From positions 3,543,928 through 3,607,927 of the forward strand of contig OX337235.1 in assembly GCA_946965045.2 (NCBI GenBank): a stretch of DNA of 64,000 nt. Reading direction: 5' to 3'. The position numbers and the translations under genes are program-made. Origin of the DNA: Epithemia pelagica. Its lineage: Eukaryota; Bacillariophyta; Bacillariophyceae; Surirellales; Surirellaceae. Below are positions 31,001 to 38,701 of the stretch, in pieces. A model generated the notes under the pieces. That model saw only the letters and a program-made list of their open reading frames with translations. It did not search any database and was not told the DNA's origin. Position 1 is the stretch's first letter. Each line of letters begins with the position of its first letter.

Positions 31001-33955
31001 CACCGTGATTGGAACAAAATGATGATTCGTAGAGGAACGCCGAGACTTGTTTCTATCATGGTGTGTTCCGGTCATTTCGTTGAAGCGACCATCGGGTTGT
31101 TCCGATTCCTGTTCACTATCGTCTTTCGACCATCCTCCTTCTTTCCGTCTTTTTCTCCGTTTTTGTTCTGAATGGTAGCTGCGGTTCTGGTCTTCTTGCT
31201 GTCCATTCTCCCCTGAGTATTCTACCATTGATTCTTCTCCTTGGTGCAATAATGAGGATGGTGGTAGGCTAACATGAAGCACTCTGCCTTCATTACTCAC
31301 AAACAACGGATTGGACGCTTGCTTGCTTTGGTCCTCTGTTCGACTCTTGAGGGAAGTCGCTGGGTCAATGTCGCTGGGTGATAATGGTGGCGGTTTGCTT
31401 CGGACTCGTTTCCGTCTGCGACCAGATGTTCCGTCTGACTCTTCTTGTTGTGTCACTCTCCGGCTGGGTGGCTCTGTAGCCATGACCAACACAGAGGGAA
31501 GACTGTCATTCCTAGCGTTAAAATCATAGTGAGGATTGTGGTGATAACCTGCCGGAGGGTGGGCTTCGTCTGGATGCGAACCAAGCAAGGGATCCGTCGC
31601 TGTCTGTGTTGTTGTGTTACTGTGTTTGCGCAAGGCCAACCGTTGAGGGACCAATTCCGATGGTGATGGTCGTCGACGACCTCGATGTGAAGCGGGTTGT
31701 GTTTCCAACAAAATCACTTCGTCCGCATGCTGCTGGTAATCTGGTGGTGTTGGCGGTGCCGTATTAGTAATGGTGGTTGCATTAGTGTCAAAGGGTGCTG
31801 CCGGTCTCTTCGATGGTCGACTACTGCGACGCAGAGAAGGCGAAGTGGCATCTTCATGATTCTTTTTCCGTTTGTCGTGGTCGTCATTCTCATTCCTCGG
31901 CAAAACGTCTTTTGGTGGTCCCAAGAACTCCTCAATCCGATTGGGAGAAGAGTGTCGTCTTCGCCGTAGTTGTTGTCCTCCTCGTGGACTGTTGGGTACG
32001 GTCGTTCGGTTCTTGGGAGCCGCCGCCCCCAAGACAGTTCGCGTTTTGGTAGTTGTGGTCGTAGTCAGTAGGGTTGTGGTTGTTGTGGTGTGTTCGGGAT
32101 CTTCTTGTTCTTCCTCCTCCTGCACGGATGCAGAAGGACGTCGTCGTCGCCGTCCTTCTTGTTGTCGCGTGGGTGGTGGGACTGTGACAGAAGCAGTGAC
32201 GGCAGCAGCCGCTGTAGTGTTTGTTGTCATGGAAGGAGGGGGATAGACCTCAGCATGATGGTGGTGGTGGTGAGGAAGAGAATGTGTAGGTGGACCAGGA
32301 GGAATTGAGCTAGGATATTCCCATACATACGGCACTGTAGAATGTTCGGCGGTGGTGGGATAATAAAAGTGGGGTGGTGGAGGTGGTGGTGGTGCATAAT
32401 AGGGGTGGTGATGGTAAGAGGGCCAGGGAGGGGCCGAATGGTGGTGGTAATACGACGATCCTCCTTGAGGATCACGGGTATTCGGACGGGAACGATGACG
32501 TCGTTCTTGTTGTTGTTCTTGCCTGGGCAATTCCTTGTGGATGTATTGATAGGACATGCGATGTTGTCTTCGTGTTGTCATGCGGCGATTGGTTTCTTCC
32601 TCTTGCTGACGATTGCTCGCACGGTGCTTTGGAAAAGATGCCACGGGCCGCTTGTCCTCCTTGTCATTGTCTTCATCATCATTGCGCGAGGAGCGTCGGG
32701 CTGGTGATTCCGATTCTTCAACTTCTTCTTCCGACCAACCTTTGGGCTTGATTACTCTACCCAGGATCACTGTCTTGCGCGTCTTGGGAATCCCTGGCTG
32801 CCTCTCAGCCGAGGGATGCTCCGCATTCTTTGGTTGTCGCTTTTCGTTCGGATGCACATTTGTCGCCTGGACGGGTTGGGGGTGTTCCTGCCGCGGGCGT
32901 TCTTCTTCTTCTCGTGACAATGGAGTCTTGGTGGTAGTACTGGTGGCAGTCTCCATTTGTGGTCTTGTCGTCGTCGTCTCCTCTTGGGTGGAGAGTGTGG
33001 ATGGTGCAGCACTACTGGTCCTTGGTACGACTTGTGAGGTTGTTGTCGTCGTCGTCATGTTTGTGGGAGGAATCGACGAATCTAGGTTGTGGTCGTTTGT
33101 GGCCACCGTTGGTTCCTTCTGGTTGTTGTCGTCGTCGTCCAGTCTAGGAGGAGAAGTACTACCCTCTTGGGTGGTGGCTTGCACAGGAATTGTCGTCGCG
33201 CCCACGTCAGGAATGGCTGGCTCCTTTGTGGTTTCCAGTGGTTGACTGGTTCCAGTAGATTGCGTAGAAATGGCCCTCGTTACCGTTTGGAGACCTGGTG
33301 AATCCGTTTGGTGGTCCAGAGCACTCGTTGGTTCCTTTTGGTTGTCCGATACCTGATGTCGTGTGGTGGTATTCTTCGTTTTGGTGGGAGGAGGATGCCA
33401 CTCGGGTGGTGGTGTCAAGGGTCGCCGTGCCGTTGGAACGGGTGACAAGGGTTGAGGAGAGGGCGCGTTTCGCACTTGCCGTAAGTATCGTGGATCGTAG
33501 GACGAGGAACCACCACCAGCATCTTCCTCCTCAAGCGCTGGCTCTTTGGGATTTGGAGTGTCGTCGGGTGACGGTTGTGTCGTGTCGTTTACTTCCTGTT
33601 CTTCTTGCATGGGAGAATTCTGTTGTACCGGTGGCGTGGGCGTCAAGGGTTGGGGAGAGGGTGCATTTCGCACGGGTATGAGGAATCGGGGACTATAGGA
33701 AGAGGAATTTTGTGCGGCGGATTCCGTCGCCCCTGGAGACGACAAGTGTGGTGGTTTCGAGTGTTCCATCATCCCCACACGTGGGTGTGCATCCCTTGTG
33801 GTTGTTCTTGTTGTTGGTCTTGTCTCGTTGGTTGGATTTCCAGCGCTGTGTGCGACCATGTCCTTGGGGGCATTCGTTGTCACAGTTCGTGGCTGGGTGG
33901 TGGTGGTTCCATCATTGGTTGGTTCCTGGTTGTTCACTTCGGCAATCGTCACCAT
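28046..33955 (-). CDS. Large CXXC zinc-finger protein with HMG-like segment and tandem repeats
   Basis: 1,969 aa, a single exon from ATG 33955. The first 950 residues are Thr/Pro/Ser/Arg-rich and probably disordered, with a duplicated motif SSSY.PR.L..VRNAPSPQPL near residues 85 and 150. Residues about 998-1065 (SLWQSAFTLFQSEYLPSWQ...) resemble an HMG box: aromatic helix 1, P.LSP.EL and a W in helix 2. Two GxAPxGxxWDPxxGxWV motifs follow (about 1120-1190) and a third PPGYEWDDQRGLWM sits near 1860. Six 63-aa repeats lie between. The C-terminal CEQCVPC...DCGTCLSCQ...CRLRIC (about 1873-1912) matches the Cys spacing of CXXC fingers, which bind unmethylated CpG in animals. A chromatin or DNA-binding nuclear role is therefore likely. 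A Gln/Glu/Gly-rich tail ends the chain. The many antisense ORFs here are shadows. Confidence 0.82.
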   Translation of the reverse strand: MVTIAEVNNQEPTNDGTTTTQPRTVTTNAPKDMVAHSAGNPTNETRPTTRTTTRDAHPRVGMMEHSKPPHLSSPGATESAAQNSSSYSPRFLIPVRNAPSPQPLTPTPPVQQNSPMQEEQEVNDTTQPSPDDTPNPKEPALEEEDAGGGSSSYDPRYLRQVRNAPSPQPLSPVPTARRPLTPPPEWHPPPTKTKNTTTRHQVSDNQKEPTSALDHQTDSPGLQTVTRAISTQSTGTSQPLETTKEPAIPDVGATTIPVQATTQEGSTSPPRLDDDDNNQKEPTVATNDHNLDSSIPPTNMTTTTTTSQVVPRTSSAAPSTLSTQEETTTTRPQMETATSTTTKTPLSREEEERPRQEHPQPVQATNVHPNEKRQPKNAEHPSAERQPGIPKTRKTVILGRVIKPKGWSEEEVEESESPARRSSRNDDEDNDKEDKRPVASFPKHRASNRQQEEETNRRMTTRRQHRMSYQYIHKELPRQEQQQERRHRSRPNTRDPQGGSSYYHHHSAPPWPSYHHHPYYAPPPPPPPHFYYPTTAEHSTVPYVWEYPSSIPPGPPTHSLPHHHHHHAEVYPPPSMTTNTTAAAAVTASVTVPPPTRQQEGRRRRRPSASVQEEEEQEDPEHTTTTTTLLTTTTTTKTRTVLGAAAPKNRTTVPNSPRGGQQLRRRRHSSPNRIEEFLGPPKDVLPRNENDDHDKRKKNHEDATSPSLRRSSRPSKRPAAPFDTNATTITNTAPPTPPDYQQHADEVILLETQPASHRGRRRPSPSELVPQRLALRKHSNTTTQTATDPLLGSHPDEAHPPAGYHHNPHYDFNARNDSLPSVLVMATEPPSRRVTQQEESDGTSGRRRKRVRSKPPPLSPSDIDPATSLKSRTEDQSKQASNPLFVSNEGRVLHVSLPPSSLLHQGEESMVEYSGENGQQEDQNRSYHSEQKRRKRRKEGGWSKDDSEQESEQPDGRFNEMTGTHHDRNKSRRSSTNHHFVPITVQQSSHTINHDDDSQDNSLWQSAFTLFQSEYLPSWQAIYPTLSPSELVRALSHHWTNGISELEQQVYVDRADGLRRQFEQDQDMSEHTSYRGNGSSRRNSGMSSGNEPEGEAVDQPSYSAADPNPRQTKVFIPQTPYHVRPAGRAPRGKKWDPNKGEWVDIPVDPQKLAVDKLNKKPKGGFVMHQRPVGPAPTGYQWDPVEGKWVKSSRSPTSTKGSRRQTIRIGEPNEIQGKARTDTKETTKRANTQIPDSGNVQRENNARNPSEKQTSRNRDVRVKESTRDTTGTEVPDEIQTEARTDTKKTTKRVSTEIPDSGNVRREKIARNLSEKQTPRNHDVSVEESTRDTVGTELPDEIQNEVRTDTRETTKRESTQMPDSGNVRREKIARNLSEKQTPRNHDVSVEESTRDTVGTELPDEIQNEVRTDTRETTKRESTQMPDSGNVQTENIAQNLSEKQTPRNHDVSVEESTKDTVGTEVPDEIQAEARTDTRRANTQMPDSGNVQTEKIARNLSEKETPRNHAVRVEESTRDAIGIEVPDEIQVEARTDTGETTKRESTQLSDSGNVEMENIARNPSEKETTRIHSKEPLEQEPGNLKMAAQKRRPEGHRTDMERARKHTKGPIEKQPDSLKKPAQKQRAEGNDDILLNLDEEERHRQQQRRSRPLTTPSPARPPLYEPQARTQEGRVRQKLQEQQPQKPKGGGRQEPQQGQPARKRKGRPRQRPRSPVVPVPERTIPASERVVETTPVSTSTVATATSPTRRPEQDLAAWAQHNESTWEKEILFDDDDVVSDQEDAATNSVIRRLRLSGGYSTRGYVALSQFEIEAQEEGRMRADGCILPKEELKRDPVDFSFLIPHEGDEETALSPPGYEWDDQRGLWMPLLLYVPCEQCVPCCIPNDCGTCLSCQNNSRGNPYHPCRLRICVAPRRLQGAAAAVQQQQQQEEEDGGGGGSPRARTAVGTRPTAVAADAVTTTHLVDKKTIVVA
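29236..30310 (-). repeat. 189-bp (63-aa) coding tandem repeats in the CXXC gene
   Basis: About six units contain the peptide PDSGNV...ARNLSEKQTPRNHDV...STRDTVGTE.PDEIQ. Two adjacent units, 29690-29878 and 29879-30067, are nearly or fully identical in DNA, while outer units have diverged and one is shortened. This shows a recent tandem duplication kept in frame. Confidence 0.85.
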
Positions 33956-35465
33956 TTTTGTGATAGTATTCGTAGTATTGGTAGCAAGGTATCGTTTGGA
34001 ATTCCAAACGAGGCAGGTTCCTGTTGGAGTACCTCTTGCTGGATTCCAATGCTTTTTTCTGGTATTAACTCGTCTGCGCCAAGTATTAACTCGTCTGCGC
34101 CAAACGGGGGTCCACTATGGATTGTCGTTTTTTTTCTGGATAAGAACGTTTGCTGAATCTCCATGTACTACTGATAATACGTAGTTCTCAATGCACTGTT
34201 CGTTCTCTCGTTGATTGACCTTTTGTCCAGTGTGGTTCTAGGTAGTGTTGTCGACTGGAAACAGCAGTGTCCGTCCCACTAGTTCGCGCTTGTATTTCCT
34301 TTTGTTTAGTTCGAAAAACAAACCAAACCCAACTCTCTCACCCATCCATTCACTCCACAATCACTCGTAGGAGCAATAATAATAATAAAAGTAGAGCGAC
34401 GTAAAAGCAACAATGCAAATCGTTCAAGGACTTTGAACACTGCACTTTCGTAAATGATGATCTTTTTTCAGAAAAAAAAGAGAGAGCCTTTGCTCTCAGG
34501 GATGCTTTCTTTCTTCCTTTCTTGTTGTTGTTTCTGACGGTTCCTCGAATCTCGAATGTGTAGGTTGTAGGTAGGCAGTTCGTAGAAGCTTCTTGTTTTA
34601 TCTCATTCACCGCTGTGTCCTCTTCTTGGCCTAGTAGTATCGGCTCGTTGTTTGTCTTGGTGGTCAATGGTTCGTGTTTCAGAATCAGTAGGACTTAAGA
34701 AGCACACACACGCACACACACGTCCTTTCCACAGCGGCCATGGTCTCTCTTTCCGTCTTGTCTTTTCAAATTTGTCTTTTTTGTCCGAAAGTCGCCGTTG
34801 GTTGAAAAAGCTGGGACGATTATTCTCGAATGTCTGGTGGGTCGAACAGTTATCGAGAAGAATAGTCGAAGCGAAGTTGAGTATCGGTGGGTCACTCAGT
34901 ACGATCCATAAAGTACTTTATCGAGTACCGCTCAATTTTAAATCGTGACGGACGCGTGCTGGATTTCGGAACTGGCGCCTGCGTTGCCTGCGTTCGAATC
35001 CCGAAGTTTAGGTCGCTGATAGATCGCTGGGAGGATAACCCTGCAATGGGCTTAACTCTTTTTGGGGACCACATCCGGAACTAAGCCATCGCGCCCAACA
35101 CATAATCTTCCTTGGCCGCCCACAATTCGTGATACAACGCAAACAAATCCCTCACTCTTCATCTTTCACATCAAAACCTTTTTGAATCCATGCCTGCACC
35201 TACAATGGTCCACAGAAACGCCTTTCGACAGAGACTCTGAAATAACGGTCGGATGCCCCTAGTTAGCCGCCTAAGTAACGGCAATTCCAACGCATCGCAG
35301 CAAATCACGATCGGCCATTGCAAAGAGAGGCCAAACGCAACGTCCCACCCAACACCAATCGATTCCCCTCCGAAAAACCATCCCGGATAGGACAAGAGTC
35401 TTCTCTGGAGCATCACAGTTGCGCAACAGAAAAGGATACGTTCCAACAGGCAGTTAACAACAATC
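33956..35465. other. Intergenic region upstream of the CXXC gene and of the small gene at 35.5 kb
   Basis: No supported gene in 1.5 kb. It holds a 21-bp tandem duplication (34062-34103), a CA-rich tract near 34,702-34,722 and the likely promoters of two divergent genes. A TTCGAATCC word at about 34,992 looks tRNA-like but has no tRNA fold around it. Confidence 0.45.
34062..34103 (+). repeat. 21-bp tandem repeat, two perfect copies
   Basis: GTATTAACTCGTCTGCGCCAA plus its exact second copy lie just upstream of the CXXC gene start on the opposite strand. It could be a duplicated promoter element. Confidence 0.9.
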
Positions 35466-35849
35466 ATGACGGAGATGAGCACCAGTGGTTCGGCGGATGC
35501 CTGCGTACTGCGGGATGACTTGATGAGACGTATCCGGGAACGAGCTCAATCCTTGTACGAACAGCAAGAACCCCGCTATGAGACTGTCGAATTCCAAGCC
35601 CGGGTGCCCTACACGGTGAAGGAAACGTACACGGAGCCAATGATGTACTACACGACGGTCCTGCGGGATGGCAAAACGTTTGCCGAGGAAAGGTTCATGG
35701 ACGTTATTGAGTCTCGCCACGTCGTGTATTATCGCACGGAACTTCGTACCAAGCGCGTTCCGCTGGCCGAGTTTCCGGTCGAACATTTCCTCGGTGAGGC
35801 TCGTGAGCAAATCTTGGAAGAGACACGACGCAGATTTGCAGCAAACTAA
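35466..35849 (+). CDS. Small conserved-looking protein, unknown function
   Basis: 127 aa from ATG 35466, no intron, no signal peptide or membrane segment. The centre is Tyr- and Val-rich with an alternating pattern (VPYTVKETYTEPMMYYTTV, then HVVYYRTELRTKRVPLAEFPVEHF) that suggests beta strands. The ends are charged helices (LRDDLMRRIRERAQSLYEQQ and EAREQILEETRRRF). The VPY/VPL and PVEH words faintly recall alveolin-type cytoskeletal repeats, but I would not assign that family. Codon use and composition look like a real gene and unlike the surrounding shadows. Confidence 0.65.
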   Translation: MTEMSTSGSADACVLRDDLMRRIRERAQSLYEQQEPRYETVEFQARVPYTVKETYTEPMMYYTTVLRDGKTFAEERFMDVIESRHVVYYRTELRTKRVPLAEFPVEHFLGEAREQILEETRRRFAAN

Positions 35850-36340
35850 GTGGTAGAGAGTCCGAGGTGAAATCCCTCTCAATCCAGGAGAAAGCTGACT
35901 TGAGGTATTGACGGAGGAATGCAGGTCCTGCAATAGAAAAACACTTTATTCGATAGGAAATCACACGCATATGAATGTAACCACAGAAAAGATCAAACTT
36001 ATTCGATAGGAAATCTCACGCATACGAATGGCCCCAGAAAAGATCAAACACCCAAGGCCTACCTTGCACAGTTGAGAACTGACATAGACATTTGTTTTAT
36101 TTCATGTTCTTGTCTAAACGGTATCATTGGACTAGATCGACGCGAGACCAACGGCCTCTACGCATGCTGTTTTTTGTGATTACAGCCCTTATTTGACGGT
36201 CGCTCCATTATTGGGTTGATTCCTCCTGGGCGATGGCTCCTGCCTGGTCGTTTCGCACAGCATCAACCCCAACCCCCAACAGTAACTCGATGGATGCCAG
36301 TAGATGCAGCCAGTCCTTTCTCGGGCGATTCACACAAAAC
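35850..36340. other. Intergenic region between convergent genes
   Basis: This holds the 3' ends of the small plus-strand gene and of the minus-strand subtilase paralog, with a duplicated ~52-bp segment listed separately. Nothing else supported. Confidence 0.45.
35944..36048 (+). repeat. Imperfect ~52-bp tandem repeat, two units
   Basis: 35944-35997 and 35998-36048 share TTATTCGATAGGAAATC, CACGCATA.GAATG and CAGAAAAGATCAAA in order. The copies differ by a few bases and a 3-bp length change. Confidence 0.85.
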
Positions 36341-38671
36341 CTACGACTCACAGAGACACAAACTACGGGCGCTGTCTCCACTGAAGATCAACATCAAACG
36401 CACACGCAGACACATACACAAGTGAGTCATTTTTCCATACAGGATGTGGCCATCCAAAGGTCGACATTCTCTGTGGTACGTACCACGAAGCATCCCAGTA
36501 GGTGTTGCAACAATAGGCATCTTGAGCACAAACAAGATTGGCACATTGGACACAGCTCGAACATCCCGCTTCTCGGACCTTGGCATTGAAACAGGTTGCA
36601 CACTCGGGACGACACAAACCGGAACCACTGGGTGCCGGACTGGTCGATGGAACGGCCGACGTGGTAGGAGGTGCCGTCGTCGGTACCGCCGCCTCTCTCG
36701 GATCATACACTCGAGCCGTGGTAATCACAAGTTCCGAGTCAAGAAAGGGATACACCAAAACATTGTAGATGCCGTCACCGTCACTCGTGGGATCGGGCAC
36801 AATGTTACATTCTTCGCGACTACTGGTCACACCCACGGAAGCACAATCGTACTCCTTGGTCGTGGGTAGATTCGTTTGGCGGACATATAAATCCACATCG
36901 GAAAGCGATCGTTGGGCCACGGCAATGACTTGAAGACGTTCCCACTGACCGTAGCGAGTCATATCCACTTCCGCCCGCCCCACTTGACCACGGGGTAATT
37001 CGTCTGCTTGATACCTCCAAATCGTGTTGTAACAATTTCTGGTATCAAAGGATTTGCAATCGGACTGACAGGCCAAGGTACCACCAGTGTATCCCAAATC
37101 TTGACAGGTGGTACTATTCAAACTATTGCCATCGCACATCTCCCCATCTTCCAAAAAGGTATTGCCGCATGCAGGCTCACTGGGTTTGCCATTGGCCGTC
37201 ACCAACAGGTTGACATTGCGGTAAGTGGAATGACCCAAAATCAAGACATGGTACGTGCCTGCTTCGGTAAAGGTACAGTGTTCGTCACTGCCAGGTTTGA
37301 CCGACAAACAATCGTGAGCCGTCCTGCTGGGTGGACCATCTCGTCGGACGTACAAGTCGGCATCCACGTATGTTCTGGGTGATCCCGTATAGGACAATTC
37401 AAATCGAACTTCCGTCAATCCGTCCCAATTGGTGGTGGGTATATCGACGGTAAATCGTTTTTCACTGCCCGAAGATCCCGACAAAAACGGTTGATCCAAA
37501 AAGATACTGGTACATTCACTAAAATCAAAGCCTTTGCAGTCACTCGTGCAGACAATATCTCCCAAATCGTATCCATAATCAATACATCCTTGCTTGGTGT
37601 AATTGCCCAATTGATTGGTATCGCACACTTCTCCCTCTTCGAAACGACTATTCCCACACGTTCCCTCGTCCAAAATGAGGCAATTCAAAAAGGCGTGGGC
37701 ATCCACCAAGCCGGCACCAAGTTTGTTGCGGTAACGGGATCGGTCGGGTTGTAAATGATCAATGTCCATGGCACTGTCCAACAGACACGAACGCAATTCC
37801 TCCGTCGTGGCATCAAACTTGAGTGCTTTTCCCAGAGCAACAATGGCTGCACCAGAAAGAAAAATCAAGTCAAAGAAAAGACAGGAGAGTGTCAGAACAG
37901 CATTTCAGTCCTTTTTCGGTGTGGATGGGTTTGCTGCCTTCTGTTCTTCCATCTACAGCTGCTACCATCTACTGCGTACGTACCAGCGACATGCGGGGTT
38001 GCCATGGAGGTCCCACTTTTCCACCCATAGGATCCGTCGGAGGTAAACACGGTCGACAAGACACCCAATCCCGGTGCCGCTACACTCAGGGTATCGGAAT
38101 AGCTGGTAAACCAGGCGGCGACTCCATGATTGTCGGTCGCCGCCACGGAAATGGTAGCACCGCCCGCACTGTAGCTGGCGGGGAGGAGTAGCTCGTCGAC
38201 TTCATCTGTGGGGGGTGGAGGAGAGAGAGAGGCACAAGAAGACGACAACATGGTTGAAAGACGACGACAAAAGTTCGTGAAACATGCAAGCGATGCGACA
38301 TTCAAACCAACAACAAACAAAGACCTGCTCGGTGAGCAGCGGGTGACGGATCTCGAATATACATATATATATATATTATATATATCACGCGTCATTCCTC
38401 CAGAACCGCAAACCAACAACAACAACAAGTACGTACCATTGCCCGCTGCAAAGACAAACGTCACGTTTTTGGCCGCCGCACAATCGATGGCCCGTTCGAC
38501 AAAAACATCTCGGCTAGGAAATCCCCAGGAATTGGAACTGACATGGGCTCCCATGTCTGCGGCATACAAGAAACCCACCACGGCATTGGTTGAAAACACT
38601 GCTCGGGAAACTCTATCGGAAATCGCAGTCATCATCATTCCACACACAATCACAACGTACAACGTGTGCAT
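36341..38671 (-). CDS. Subtilase paralog lacking the Asp/His half, with disulfide-rich and PPC-like domains (partial or broken gene)
   Basis: Exons on the minus strand: 38671(or upstream)-38437, 38205-37984, 37846-36484 and 36380-36341, all GT-AG with donors GTACGT and consistent phases (1,1,2). The subtilase C-terminal half is intact: ADMGAHVSSNSWGF, FVFAAGNG with the oxyanion Asn, PASYSAGGATISVAAT and SGTSMATPHVA with the catalytic Ser. Then come two CGN...GE.CD disulfide blocks, each followed by a PPC-like beta domain (VDADLYVRRDG, VDLYVRQ), a Thr/Pro/Ser linker and a final CXXC-rich segment ending SLCLCES. No exon with the catalytic Asp or His is found. The 890-aa gene ends only about 30 bp upstream, so the 5' part seems lost by rearrangement. 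Expression would need a new start (ATG at 38671). Confidence 0.7.
38358..38388. repeat. AT dinucleotide microsatellite in an intron
   Basis: Imperfect (TA)n, ATACATATATATATATATTA and following bases, within the 231-bp intron 38206-38436 of the subtilase paralog. Confidence 0.85.
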
Positions 38672-38701
38672 CCACTACGTTGATTCCAAGACACCTTGTC
38701 G

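Noticed and set aside
28599-34156. Many long plus-strand ORFs over the CXXC gene
   Set aside because: They are antisense shadows of a long ORF with biased composition; the minus strand alone has recognisable motifs.
34980-35010. tRNA-like GCGTTCGAATCCCG word
   Set aside because: It resembles a T-loop, but the flanking bases do not form a five-pair T stem and there is no acceptor, D or anticodon arm around it.
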